A DNA stretch of 64,000 nt from Caryophanon latum (GTDB lineage Bacteria > Bacillota > Bacilli > Bacillales_A > Planococcaceae), in assembly GCF_001700325.1 (NCBI RefSeq), contig NZ_MATO01000034.1:124001-188000 (forward strand), given 5' to 3'. Made by a program: the position numbers and the translations under genes. The notes beneath the pieces were generated by a model. That model saw only the letters and a program-made list of their open reading frames with translations. It had not been told where the DNA came from and did no database searches. Every line of letters starts with the position of its first letter. The stretch's first letter is position 1. Below are positions 54,193-62,860 of the stretch, piece after piece.

Positions 54193-55473
54193 ATGCAAAC
54201 ACATTATTCTAAGCTGATTGATAGTTTACATTATTTAATTGATGAGCAACGATATGACGAATTATATATACAGCTACAGTTTTCGATACCGCTACTTGTT
54301 GAGCAAGGGGAAATCAATGCGTTAAAGCGAATATTTGAACGTGCCATTCCGCTATTGTTAGAGCAACACCAGCTAATGTATACGCGCGCGCTACTACAGC
54401 TCGTTATACCACACGTGCCGAAACAAGACGCCGATCTATACAGTTTGCTTCAGCTAGCGCTCGGACATGTATATTTTTTATTGTCTGAAAAAGAGTTAGC
54501 GATTACGCATTACCGTGAATCGCTCAGCTATTTAATGTGCTGTGAGCCAGTGCATGTTGCGCGCGTCGGCATCGTACAGTCGAATTTAGCATTTTTAACA
54601 GCGAGCGACGATTCCATTGAATCACAGCTTTCTTATGGACGCATGATCACCGTGCTCAAGCATATGGATCCAAAACCGTTAGCGCATGACGACCAAATTG
54701 CTGCGTTTTCGTTTTATTTTGAAACGTGCTTGCGGGCTAAACGATTTGATGAAGCACAACGCATTTTAAACAAATGGGAGCAGCTCGATTTCAGCACGTC
54801 TACGAGACAGCAGCTGCAACTAATGACATATAAAATGATGTTTCATCACGCCAAAGCGCAATACGACGAAGCGCTTGCAGTTGGTAGCTCAGTTTTACAA
54901 ACATTCGATCAAACGAAAAATATTTCAATCTTCCTGTCCATTTATACGATACTCATGGAGTGTTACACGATGCGTGGCGATGATGACAACGCCGCAGCGC
55001 TTCAGCAACGACGTAATGAGCTTGAGCTTGAGCTTCTTTTAGAGCGGCAAGCGATTACGCAGCGCTTTCCGATCAACTTCCATTCGCCGCTTCCACAAAC
55101 GTCATCTCTTTCTGACATTATGAAGGAAATGGAAACATACGAGGAGCCGTACGTTGTCGTTGTGTTTGACTTATCGACAAACGAGCAGGCGGTGCAAGCC
55201 GATTATTTACAGCAGCTTCATGCGCATATAACGGAAGACGACCATTTACTGTATAGCGCCGCACTAAAAAATGATCAGTCGCTATACGTATTCCGCGGCG
55301 ATGAGCACACCGTTCATCCAAAGCTACAGCTCGTTGAAAGCGCCATGCCGTTTCCGATGACGTTCGGCTACTGCTCGAGCACGTATGACGACAGCTTTAC
55401 GTTCGATCAATGTATGCAAATGTGCTATGCGTATATTTATTACGCCTATTCGCAAAAAAACTCACAAGTATAA
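54193..55473 (+). CDS. TPR-repeat protein with possible degenerate GGDEF-like C-terminus
   Basis: A 426-residue protein. Residues about 1-270 are paired helices in TPR style (e.g. YSLLQLALGHVYFLLSEKEL, AITHYRESLSYL). From about 300 the pattern changes to strands and helices: PYVVVVFDLSTNEQ, SLYVFRGDEH, MTFGYCSSTYDD, ending MCYAYIYYAYSQKN, which follows the order of a GGDEF domain but has no GGDEF signature. If so it is an inactive c-di-GMP-related or dimerisation module. The resemblance is only to secondary-structure order and spacing. Ribosome binding site AGGGGAG. Confidence 0.6.
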   Translation: MQTHYSKLIDSLHYLIDEQRYDELYIQLQFSIPLLVEQGEINALKRIFERAIPLLLEQHQLMYTRALLQLVIPHVPKQDADLYSLLQLALGHVYFLLSEKELAITHYRESLSYLMCCEPVHVARVGIVQSNLAFLTASDDSIESQLSYGRMITVLKHMDPKPLAHDDQIAAFSFYFETCLRAKRFDEAQRILNKWEQLDFSTSTRQQLQLMTYKMMFHHAKAQYDEALAVGSSVLQTFDQTKNISIFLSIYTILMECYTMRGDDDNAAALQQRRNELELELLLERQAITQRFPINFHSPLPQTSSLSDIMKEMETYEEPYVVVVFDLSTNEQAVQADYLQQLHAHITEDDHLLYSAALKNDQSLYVFRGDEHTVHPKLQLVESAMPFPMTFGYCSSTYDDSFTFDQCMQMCYAYIYYAYSQKNSQV

Positions 55474-55511
55474 CAAGGTGTGCTACGCTGAACATGTAGC
55501 ACACCTTGTTC
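55472..55511. terminator. Bidirectional terminator between the TPR gene and the LysR gene
   Basis: AACAAGGTGTGCTAC, loop, GTAGCACACCTTGTT. Confidence 0.88.
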
Positions 55512-55514
55512 CTC

Positions 55515-56342
55515 TTAAAAATGCTCGGCAAAAAACGATTCAATCCATTGCTCGATGCCGTAAAGCGGGTGCGTCGAATCAACGTGACGCATAATGAAAT
55601 ACATGTTGCGGGTATATTTATCTGGCAGCTCCTCGTGCGGCAGCGTACCAATCGCAAGCTTCGGCATAATCGTTCGTCCGACACCGCGCATAAGCAGCTG
55701 ACGCATCATTTCTGAATTGTTCACATACATAAACTGCGGCTGCAAATTATTTTCGGCGATATATAGCTCATTGAAATAACGAATGCCCGAATGCTTCTCG
55801 CGCATAAGCCATTGCGGTGATTGCTTCTGCCCAACGAGTACGAGCTCATCTTGAAATAGTACTTTTTTATACAAGCCCGTCGTATCAATCGGCTTCTCAA
55901 CGAACGCGATGTCCGCCTCGTGCTGCTGCAATTGCTGCACCGCTTCTTCTGAATTCATAATCGTGAGCGTAAACTCAACGTTCGGAAAGCGCTCAATAAA
56001 CTGCGGCATCATCTCCGGCAAGTAGTACATACCAAACGTGTTCGAGCACGCAATCGTACACGACATCACTTCCAAGCTTTCGTGCTCGATCGAATAAACC
56101 GTTTGCTTCCATAAATCGAGCATCGTCATCGCCTGCTCATACAAAAAGTCCGCCTGTGCTGTCGGCTGAATGCTTTTTGCACCTTTTCGAATGAATAGCG
56201 TGACGTTTAACTGCTCCTCTAATTGCTTCATTTTGAGTGAAATCGTCGGCTGTGAAATGAATAGCAGCTCGGACGCTTTCGTGAAATTGCGACATTCGTA
56301 CACTTTCACAAATACTTGTAATACTTGTAGCACCGCACTCAT
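55515..56342 (-). CDS. LysR-family transcriptional regulator
   Basis: A 275-residue LTTR: N-terminal winged helix FVKVYECRNFTKASELLFIS, QPTISLKMKQLEEQLNVTLF, and an effector-binding domain from about 90 (CTIACSNTFGMYYLPEMMPQ). Slightly shorter than the usual 290-300. Divergent from the TDT transporter gene with a 103-bp shared spacer, the common arrangement for a LysR regulator and its target, so control of that transporter is likely. The effector is unknown. Confidence 0.92.
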   Translation of the reverse strand: MSAVLQVLQVFVKVYECRNFTKASELLFISQPTISLKMKQLEEQLNVTLFIRKGAKSIQPTAQADFLYEQAMTMLDLWKQTVYSIEHESLEVMSCTIACSNTFGMYYLPEMMPQFIERFPNVEFTLTIMNSEEAVQQLQQHEADIAFVEKPIDTTGLYKKVLFQDELVLVGQKQSPQWLMREKHSGIRYFNELYIAENNLQPQFMYVNNSEMMRQLLMRGVGRTIMPKLAIGTLPHEELPDKYTRNMYFIMRHVDSTHPLYGIEQWIESFFAEHF

Positions 56343-56445
56343 CCTTTATTAAGTTTCTTAATAATAATTATAACAAATATATATTTATCAAATAATAGTT
56401 TTCGCGCTATGATAGTACTATAGAAATGTTAGAGGGTGAAAGCAT

Positions 56446-57384
56446 ATGCGCACATTTTTACAAAAGGTGCCGATTCCGACGAGTGGTTTAATGCTCGGCT
56501 TATTTTCACTCGCGAAATTGTATGCATCTTTACAATGGCACGTCGTAAGCAGCATCTTTTTCCTTTGTGGCTTTTTGCTGTTTAGCTTGCTCGTTTGTAA
56601 AATTACCTTCGCATTTTCATCGGTGCTGCACGATTTAAAAAATCCAATCGTCGCATCAGTTGCCCCAACGTTTACGATGGGTGTTATGGTGATGGCAAGC
56701 ATATTGCTCCCACATACACCAGTTGCAATCGGGGTTTGGCTCATCGCCATTGCATTACAAGCCGTGTTAATTGGCTGTTTCATTTACCGCTTCATTATAA
56801 AACAAATCGTCGCGCTACAAGACGTATACCCGAGCTGGTTCATTTTATTCGTCGGGCTTGGCATCGTACCGGTTACAGCAGCCGATGTATTCCCGCAGCT
56901 CGCAAACGTCCTGTTTTCATTCGCGCTCGTTCACTACGTCGTGCTGCTCCCAATCGTTTGTGTACGCATTGTAAAGCACGATCTCGCTGAAGCAACGAAG
57001 CCTTTATTAACGATTTTAGCGGCGCCTGGTTCACTGTGCTTAACTGGTTATGTACAACTGTTCGAACAGCCAAATGCGTTTTTATTGTACGCATTGCTCA
57101 TCGCATCACAGCTTCTATACGTCTTTGTATGCTTCCGTTTACCGAAGCTGCTCACATTGCCGTTTTATCCGAGCTATGCAGCGTTTACGTTCCCACTTGT
57201 CATTTCAGCTACTGCACTATTTACAACCGCTTCTATTTTAACTAGCTCGTTCTTACACGGACTTGCGATGATGGAACTGTCGATCGCAACGGCCATCGTT
57301 GTGTACGTCCTCATTCGCTACATCCGTTATTTCGTGACGATGCGACAAACGCAAGTACGAAAATATGATGTAAGAGCGGTATAA
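56446..57384 (+). CDS. TDT/SLAC1-family transporter (TehA-like)
   Basis: A 312-residue protein with about ten membrane helices and the TDT family start VPIPTSGLMLGLFSLAKLY; an internal region SVAPTFTMGVMVMASIL matches the family. Members carry C4-dicarboxylates, sulfite or anions, or give tellurite tolerance. AGAGGGTG precedes the ATG. Probably controlled by the divergent LysR gene. Its last codons (MRQTQV) are the source of the small tandem repeats that follow. Confidence 0.85.
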   Translation: MRTFLQKVPIPTSGLMLGLFSLAKLYASLQWHVVSSIFFLCGFLLFSLLVCKITFAFSSVLHDLKNPIVASVAPTFTMGVMVMASILLPHTPVAIGVWLIAIALQAVLIGCFIYRFIIKQIVALQDVYPSWFILFVGLGIVPVTAADVFPQLANVLFSFALVHYVVLLPIVCVRIVKHDLAEATKPLLTILAAPGSLCLTGYVQLFEQPNAFLLYALLIASQLLYVFVCFRLPKLLTLPFYPSYAAFTFPLVISATALFTTASILTSSFLHGLAMMELSIATAIVVYVLIRYIRYFVTMRQTQVRKYDVRAV

Positions 57385-57528
57385 TACGAGAAACGTAAGT
57401 ACTGTCCCAACACAATGACGAGATCCATATGATGTGACAACACAAGTATGGTGAAACGCTGCATGATGCGACAACGCAAGTGTAGCGTTCGCTTTTTACA
57501 ACTGTATGATGCGAAAAACGCAAGTATC
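57337..57528 (+). repeat. Imperfect tandem repeats derived from the 3' end of the transporter gene
   Basis: Unit ATGATGCGACAACGCAAGTAT and variants at 57337-57361 (inside the gene), 57381-57406, 57427-57451, 57461-57487 and 57504-57528. Spacing is 34-46 bases. Not a CRISPR: spacers are too short and irregular and units differ. Confidence 0.7.
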
Positions 57529-57550
57529 TTTGAAAATAGCGAAGAACGAG

Positions 57551-57583
57551 GAAGCTGTCCGATGAATGTCGGGCAGCTTTTTT
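57551..57583 (+). terminator. Terminator of the TDT gene
   Basis: AAGCTGTCCGA, loop, TCGGGCAGCTTTTTTG. Confidence 0.85.
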
Positions 57584-57725
57584 GTTAGTCGGCTTTTCAC
57601 ATCGAGGCAGGCTTTCCGCGGGCGTGGCTCGAGCCTGTAGTCTTTCGCTCACGCTTTTCCCGCAGGAGTCCGCCTCTTGTTTCGAGCCTCGTTCGCAATC
57701 TAAATTTCGATCACCCTATATATAC
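57584..57725. repeat. Type-B intergenic repeat fused to the preceding terminator
   Basis: TTAGTCGGCTTTTCACATCG, GAGGCAGGCTTTCCGCGGGC, CTTTTCCCGCAGGAGTCCGC, and right end TCGATCACCCTATATATAC. The left inverted end is missing; the element starts in the T-run of the terminator, which may mark an insertion or deletion joint. Confidence 0.85.
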
Positions 57726-57726
57726 A

Positions 57727-57777
57727 AATAAAAAGGTTGTGTTCACGTCCATTTGACATGTAACACAACCTCATCTT
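57727..57777 (-). terminator. Terminator of the iron-type ABC importer operon
   Basis: AAAAAGGTTGTGTT, loop, AACACAACCTCATCTTTT; immediately after the ATPase stop. Confidence 0.8.
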
Positions 57778-58611
57778 TTACATATTCACATCGTAATCCA
57801 TACCGAAATATTTCGGCACCATCGTTTCATACACTTGCCCATCAATTTCATGGCGCAGTCGCTTCACTTCGATGTGGAAGTAATCTAAAATATTTTGCTC
57901 GGTCATTATGTCTGACACTTGCCCGGTAATGACCGGCTGATCTTTTGCGACCATGAGCACTTTGTCGCCGAAGTAAAACGCATGATTCGCATAGTGCGTA
58001 TTAATGATGCACGCTAAGCCGCGTTCCTTCACGAGCTTTTTAATCGTTTGTAAAATAATTTTTTGCTTATGAATGTCTAAATGCGACTCCGGTTCATCAA
58101 GCACTAAAATTTCTGGCTCCGCAACGAGTGTGCGCGCGATTAACGCAAGCTGCAGCTCCCCGCCACTTACCGCTGTACACGGCTGCTCTGCTAAATGCGC
58201 AATGCCAACAAGATCCAGACATTCAAGCGCTAGCTCACGGTCACGCTTCGTCGGCTGAGCGAACGCACCGATATACACCGCACGCCCCATCGTCACTAAA
58301 TCTAAAATCGAGTAGCTAAACGTCATGCGCGATGCTTGCGGCACGTAGCCAATTTTACGCCACACTTCCTTTTGCGACATCGCAGTTAACGGCTTGCCAT
58401 CTAATAACGTTGCGCCCTTTTGCCACTCAAGTAAACCCATCATACATTTAAGCATCGTCGTCTTCCCTGCACCGTTTGGACCGAGAATTGATAAAATTTC
58501 ACCTGGATGCAGCTCGAAGTTAATGTCGTTATTGTATAAAAACGACACGTCCTTTTTCGCGCGCCCTTTTTTCGGATAAAAATAGTTGCCATCTTTGACC
58601 GTTAAAATCAT
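57778..58611 (-). CDS. Iron-siderophore/cobalamin-type ABC importer ATPase
   Basis: A 277-residue FecE/BtuD-type ATPase: Walker A GPNGAGKTT, Q-loop YVPQASRM, a signature-like AVSGGELQLALIARTL, Walker B ILVLDEPESHLDIH and switch His in INTHYANHA. The signature uses SGGELQ rather than SGGQ/SGGE-R-Q. ATGA overlap with the permease gene. Last gene of the importer operon and probably iron-regulated through the Fur site upstream of the binding-protein gene. Confidence 0.9.
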   Translation of the reverse strand: MILTVKDGNYFYPKKGRAKKDVSFLYNNDINFELHPGEILSILGPNGAGKTTMLKCMMGLLEWQKGATLLDGKPLTAMSQKEVWRKIGYVPQASRMTFSYSILDLVTMGRAVYIGAFAQPTKRDRELALECLDLVGIAHLAEQPCTAVSGGELQLALIARTLVAEPEILVLDEPESHLDIHKQKIILQTIKKLVKERGLACIINTHYANHAFYFGDKVLMVAKDQPVITGQVSDIMTEQNILDYFHIEVKRLRHEIDGQVYETMVPKYFGMDYDVNM

Positions 58612-59612
58612 CCCCAGCCACCTCCTGTTTTACGCAGTAAGTATGCAAAAAATGGTGCGCCGATAATTGCCGTTAAAATCGATAACGGAATTTCCGCCGC
58701 CGTTAAGCTGCGCGCTAAATTATCGATAATGAGCAAGTAACACGCACCGATTGAAATCGACGCAGGCAGCACGTACTGGTTGTTACTGCCAACAATCATG
58801 CGCGCAATATGCGGAATAATTAAACCGACCCAGCCGATAATGCCGGCAATCGATACGGCCGCTGCTGTAATCAATGTCGCCCCCGCAATCACGAGCCATT
58901 TGAGCTTCGTCACCGAAATGCCAAGCGAGCGCGCCTCCTCTTCTGATAGCGATAAAATGTTTAAGCGCCAGCGCAGTAAATAGAGCACGATCATACCGAT
59001 TAAAATGAGCGGTCCGCCGACGAATAAATCTTGATACGTCGCCGTTCCTAAGCTACCCATTAACCAATACGTAATCGACGGCAGCTTTTCCTCAGGGTCC
59101 GCCAAAAACTTCACGAGCGAAATGAACGCTTGGAACAATGCACTCGTTACCGTCCCTGCTAAAACGAGCATAAAAATTGGCATGTCGCGTCGTACACCAC
59201 CAATTAAAAATGTAAATCCGATTGCGCACATCCCCATGACAAGCGCAAACATTTGCATCGTAAAGCCTGTGCCAAATAATAAAATACCGATCGATGCACC
59301 GAAGCCTGCACCTGCTGAAACGCCTAAAATGTCCGGGCTTACAAGCGGGTTTGCAAACATCCCTTGGAACGCCGCACCGGCAATCGCTAAACCACCACCG
59401 ATGAGCATTGCGAGTAAAATACGCGGCAGACGCACGTTCATCACAACCGTTTCTTCCACTTGTGACCACGTTTGTTCAATCGGGAAAACTTGTGATAATA
59501 AAATTTTCATTTGCACGATAAAGTCGACTTCATAGCGACCGACTCCGATCGATGCGAGCGCTAACACTACTGGTAACAGAAGCAGCAGCGCTTTCAGTAA
59601 TTTTGACTTCAT
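58608..59612 (-). CDS. FecCD-family permease
   Basis: A 334-residue permease with about nine to ten membrane helices. Seen: RLPRILLAMLIGGGLAIAGA, NPLVSPDILGVSAGAGFGAS, the cytoplasmic loop EEARSLGISV and GWVGLIIPHIARMIVGSNNQ, all FecCD hallmarks. A GTG at 59627 sits within the ribosome binding site, so the ATG at 59612 (MKSKLLKAL) is preferred. One permease gene, so a homodimer is expected. Confidence 0.92.
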   Translation of the reverse strand: MKSKLLKALLLLLPVVLALASIGVGRYEVDFIVQMKILLSQVFPIEQTWSQVEETVVMNVRLPRILLAMLIGGGLAIAGAAFQGMFANPLVSPDILGVSAGAGFGASIGILLFGTGFTMQMFALVMGMCAIGFTFLIGGVRRDMPIFMLVLAGTVTSALFQAFISLVKFLADPEEKLPSITYWLMGSLGTATYQDLFVGGPLILIGMIVLYLLRWRLNILSLSEEEARSLGISVTKLKWLVIAGATLITAAAVSIAGIIGWVGLIIPHIARMIVGSNNQYVLPASISIGACYLLIIDNLARSLTAAEIPLSILTAIIGAPFFAYLLRKTGGGWG

Positions 59613-59689
59613 TCGTGTAATAGCCACCTTTGTTCATCTTTGTTTCATAACAAGAAATGTGCGTGAAGCGATATCACTTCCGCACAATT

Positions 59690-59820
59690 TCTGTTGTATA
59701 TGTTCGTTATTTAACAATTGCTCTTCATGTCGAGGCACGCTTTTCCCGCTGGAGTCCTCTCATTCCGAGCAATGTTTCTATGTCCGCTATCATATAGTAA
59801 CTGACATAGAATTGAATTTG
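59690..59820. repeat. Short type-B-like repeat between the binding-protein and permease genes
   Basis: TGTCGAGGCACGCTTTTCCC joined directly to GCTGGAGTCCTCTCATTCCG: the two hairpin arms of type B without the interior. It sits inside the importer operon (197-bp gap), where folding could alter downstream expression or RNA stability. Confidence 0.65.
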
Positions 59821-59824
59821 CTTT

Positions 59825-60955
59825 TTAGTATTTCGCCGCTTCTGAAGATGGATTTAAAATGCTGTGCACTTCCTCATCTGTTAGCTCGTAGTCGTAGTAG
59901 CGGCTGTAATAATCTTTAATTTCCGCTTCGATTTCATACGTAAACAGCTCTGGGTGCAGCTTTTGCGCCATCCATTTTAACATGAGTGGTGCATCTCCAC
60001 TTGGCGGATACCAGCGATAAATTCCTAAAGGCATTTTGTACACCTTTTTGTCTTGTACTGCCTTTACTTCGCTCCAGTCTTGCCCTTCAAATGCGTTGTT
60101 ATATAAGTCTTCTGGCTGCGTTTCCGTGAAGTTCGTAATGAAGATGATGTCTGGATTCATCTCATACACTTGCTCCATGTTGATCGCTTTAATGCCATCA
60201 ATGCCTGCTTCTGCTGCAACGTCAATACCACCTGTTGCGTTTAACCAGCGATTGCCGTGCATGTTCGTGCCAGCTGTCGAAATTTCGCCGTCGTTATGAT
60301 ATTGCAGGAAAAATACACGCGGTTTGTCCGCATCGGTTACGCCTGCTTCAGCGAGCGTATCGTTAATCATTTGCTGGTTCGCCTCTGCCTCTGCTAAAAT
60401 TTCGTCTGGGCGCTCTGTCGTACCAGTAATGTCACCTGTGATCGCTAACCAACGTTTAAACGTATCAAGCGGGTCAAGCGTTGTCGTGTTCGTATCAAGT
60501 GCGACCGTTGTAATACCGGTTTCAGCTAGCTTGTTCACCGTTTTTTCTTGTGCTGCCGCTTCAAAAAACACATCTGGCTCAAGCGTCATTAATTGCTCAA
60601 CATTCACTTCACCATTTTCAATGAAATTCGTTTTCGCATCCGTAATGCTCGGTGAAATTTCCTTTAAAATCGAGTGCGCTGCGGCGTTATATGAGTTCGG
60701 ATGAATGCCGACAATTTCGTCCGTTGAGTTTGTTGCGACAAACCACGTTGAGAAGTACGGTAAAACACTGCCCATTACGACACGCTCAGTGCTGTTAATT
60801 TCCACTTCACGATTTAATTCATCCACAATGATGCGGCTTTCTGCTGTTAATTCTAGTTCATCGCTTACATTTTCTTCGACGGTTTCGTTATTGCACGCTG
60901 CTAACAATAATGTCGTAAGCGCTGCTGTTGCTAAAAATCTGTATTTTCGTTTCAT
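59825..60955 (-). CDS. Iron-siderophore/cobalamin-type ABC substrate-binding lipoprotein
   Basis: A 376-residue class III binding protein: signal peptide ending LLLAAC (Cys near 21), acidic linker, then the TroA/FepB fold with IIVDELNREVEINSTERVVM at the start of lobe 1 and NVEQLMTLEPDVFFEAAAQE. GIYRWYPPSGDAPLMLKWMA near the C-terminus is of the type seen in haem/siderophore binders. The ligand is not determinable. A Fur box is found 57 bases upstream. First gene of the operon. Confidence 0.92.
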   Translation of the reverse strand: MKRKYRFLATAALTTLLLAACNNETVEENVSDELELTAESRIIVDELNREVEINSTERVVMGSVLPYFSTWFVATNSTDEIVGIHPNSYNAAAHSILKEISPSITDAKTNFIENGEVNVEQLMTLEPDVFFEAAAQEKTVNKLAETGITTVALDTNTTTLDPLDTFKRWLAITGDITGTTERPDEILAEAEANQQMINDTLAEAGVTDADKPRVFFLQYHNDGEISTAGTNMHGNRWLNATGGIDVAAEAGIDGIKAINMEQVYEMNPDIIFITNFTETQPEDLYNNAFEGQDWSEVKAVQDKKVYKMPLGIYRWYPPSGDAPLMLKWMAQKLHPELFTYEIEAEIKDYYSRYYDYELTDEEVHSILNPSSEAAKY

Positions 60956-61011
60956 GCTGTCTATTGCCTCACTTTTTACGTTTTGCCTAAATTTATTATC
61001 CCGCCATCAAT

Positions 61012-61026
61012 TGAGAATGACTTTCA
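61012..61026. promoter_or_regulatory. Fur box upstream of the importer operon
   Basis: TGAGAATGACTTTCA matches the Bacillus Fur 7-1-7 consensus TGATAATNATTATCA at 12 of 14 defined positions and keeps its symmetry. On the minus strand it lies just after a likely promoter (TTGACG then TATAGA near 61060-61035). Iron repression of the operon follows. Confidence 0.7.
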
Positions 61027-61150
61027 ACATCAACGATTCTATAGTATTCTCAACGCTTCGTCAATGTTTTTCCCTTCAATTTTCAAATTATATTTCATGT
61101 CAAATTATGTTTTTTTGCCAAATTCATCGTACTTTTTTGCGCTACTTCTT

Positions 61151-61178
61151 TTGACGACAGAGCCATTCGTGCTATGAT
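61151..61178 (+). promoter_or_regulatory. SigA-type promoter of the 61204/61826 gene pair
   Basis: TTGACG at 61151 and TATGAT at 61173, 16-base spacing, about 25 bases before the ribosome binding site AAGGAGG. The Fur box is some 125 bases upstream, too far for direct overlap. Confidence 0.65.
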
Positions 61179-61203
61179 GACATCAACATAAGGAGGATTT
61201 ATG

Positions 61204-61833
61204 ATGAAAGACCTTTTATTTATTGATCCAGGGCATGCGTTTGGTGTCGACAATTGGCACGACCCATTTATGCAACAACATTTTCACTTCATCGATATGT
61301 ACGAGCTTGAGCATACCGATCTAACGCCATTTAAAGCGATCATCGTGCACGATTTCGTCGACCAAATTCATTTAAAAGCGCATCAACATATTATCGAAAA
61401 TTATTTAAACGCCGGCAACATTATCGTTTGGAGCGGGCATTTAACGGAAAGCTGGCTACCAGGCTGTGCACCGTTTACCCCAAAGACGATTGTGCAGTTT
61501 TCAGATTACAACATATCGTTCGTGCAGCCGCACCCTGTATTTGACGGCGTAACGACCGACGATATGACGCTGAATAAAGGTGTCGCAGGCTTTTTTGCAC
61601 GCGGGGCGCATTTGCCGATCCCACCACATGCAGAAAGTTTACTAACGCTGCCAGACGGTTTTGTAACGACGTATATCGACCGCCATTCAACGCGCGGTAC
61701 AATTTTTGTCCATGCAGGGCGCGATTTGTTCGCACAGCGCAACCAAAACAAAACGACAGACCGCATTCATACGCAGCTGCTGCAATGGATTTACGATGAG
61801 CATGCGGCGATTGGAGGGCGACACGATGCGTAA
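61204..61833 (+). CDS. Uncharacterised protein, 209 aa, first of two tandem paralogues
   Basis: Two adjacent ATG codons (61201, 61204) follow AAGGAGG; the second has 7-base spacing. The protein starts MKDLLFIDPGHAFGVDNWHD and shows an alpha/beta pattern like ThuA or class-I glutamine-amidotransferase-like folds: FKAIIVHDFVDQ, then NIIVWSGHLTESWLPG, and GTIFVHAGRDLF. No catalytic Cys nucleophile elbow was found. It overlaps the next gene by 8 bases and resembles it in order and sequence. Function unknown. Confidence 0.65.
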   Translation: MKDLLFIDPGHAFGVDNWHDPFMQQHFHFIDMYELEHTDLTPFKAIIVHDFVDQIHLKAHQHIIENYLNAGNIIVWSGHLTESWLPGCAPFTPKTIVQFSDYNISFVQPHPVFDGVTTDDMTLNKGVAGFFARGAHLPIPPHAESLLTLPDGFVTTYIDRHSTRGTIFVHAGRDLFAQRNQNKTTDRIHTQLLQWIYDEHAAIGGRHDA

Positions 61834-62434
61834 AATTGCAGTCATTTTTAGCGGCAATGCCCCACATAGCGTGACGTTTAACGAACCAAAATATAAGCAG
61901 TATATCAACGAGCTCATTTATTTACCGAAGCTTGCCGAAACGGATTTGAGCGACTTTGACGTGCTATACATTCCGTCGCAGCTCAACAAGCGCATGCTGC
62001 TAGCGAACAAAGACAAAATTATCGCGTTTGCCGAAGCTGGCGGCATCGTCTGTGCATTCGGTCCACAGCCGTGGGAATGGCTCCCGAATCAAAAGTGGGA
62101 AGACCGCGAAACGAACTTTTGGTGGTGGCTAGAAAAAGGCGCGGACTCAGGCTTACGCTTAACAAATCCACAGCACGATTTATTTTCGAACTATTTAACG
62201 CTAGCGGACGCGACGTGGCATCAACACGGCGTTTTTTGGCCAGTGGACGGTGCGGACGTGCTCGTATCAACAGTTGATGGTGGTGCAGTACTTTACGTCG
62301 ACAAAGTGAGCACGAACGGCACGTGGATCATCACAACGCTTGACCCCGATTATCATTTCGGCTCATATTTCATGCCCGCGACGGAGCGCTTTTTAGATGG
62401 CTTCTTCCCGTGGCTTGCGAACGGACAGCTGTAA
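61826..62434 (+). CDS. Uncharacterised protein, 202 aa, second of two tandem paralogues
   Basis: ATG at 61826 follows GGAGGGCGAC. Starts MRKIAVIFSGNAPHSVTFNE; the core repeats the pattern of the previous protein: DVLYIPSQLNK, GGIVCAFGPQPWEWLP against NIIVWSGHLTESWLPG, and GTWIITTLDPDYHFGSYF. Trp-rich middle (NFWWWLEKG). The fold is probably ThuA/GATase1-like by strand order. Coupled with the first gene; the pair may form a heterodimer. Function unknown; divergent from the iron importer. Confidence 0.68.
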   Translation: MRKIAVIFSGNAPHSVTFNEPKYKQYINELIYLPKLAETDLSDFDVLYIPSQLNKRMLLANKDKIIAFAEAGGIVCAFGPQPWEWLPNQKWEDRETNFWWWLEKGADSGLRLTNPQHDLFSNYLTLADATWHQHGVFWPVDGADVLVSTVDGGAVLYVDKVSTNGTWIITTLDPDYHFGSYFMPATERFLDGFFPWLANGQL

Positions 62435-62440
62435 ACGAAA

Positions 62441-62478
62441 CGAGCCGAGTGCAGTTTACTACTACACTCGGCTCTTTC
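62441..62478. terminator. Bidirectional terminator between convergent genes
   Basis: AGCCGAGTG, loop, CACTCGGCTCTTTCTTT. Confidence 0.85.
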
Positions 62479-62479
62479 T

Positions 62480-62767
62480 TTATGCTAAATACATTTCACA
62501 GCGCGCTGTCACTTCATCAATCGCAGCTTGTAGCGTTTCTTGCAGCGATGAAAACGTAGCAGAAATGTGCGGCAAACTCGCATCGGCACTTGCGACAACT
62601 TGTTGAATCGGTGGTACACGCCCGTCTGTAAAACGAATTTCAAAGCGATATGCACCGTTTAATAAATCGTGTACAAAAATGTTTGCGACATCTTCCCCTC
62701 GAAATTGAAAACTATATTGCTTCACTTCATATAACGCGTCATGTTCATGTGTATGATTAAAATACAT
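62480..62767 (-). CDS. Uncharacterised protein, 95 aa
   Basis: AAGGTG precedes ATGs at 62773 and 62767; the latter has the better spacing (MYFNHTHEHDALYEVKQYSF). Small soluble protein with an N-terminal His cluster (HTHEH) and a two-strand/helix pattern ending EVTARCEMYLA. No family recognised. The earlier frame to 62836 has no ribosome binding site. Confidence 0.6.
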   Translation of the reverse strand: MYFNHTHEHDALYEVKQYSFQFRGEDVANIFVHDLLNGAYRFEIRFTDGRVPPIQQVVASADASLPHISATFSSLQETLQAAIDEVTARCEMYLA

Positions 62768-62860
62768 CGCCATCACCTTTCTTATTCCATACGTTTTGCA
62801 ATGAAAATTATGCATTGTTGTATGTACTATACCCATTGCAACGTATTTTATTACTGCTCA

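Noticed and set aside
57381-57528. Possible CRISPR-like short array
   Set aside because: Units are degenerate, gaps are 10-20 bases and irregular, and no cas gene is present; better explained as slippage copies of the gene end.
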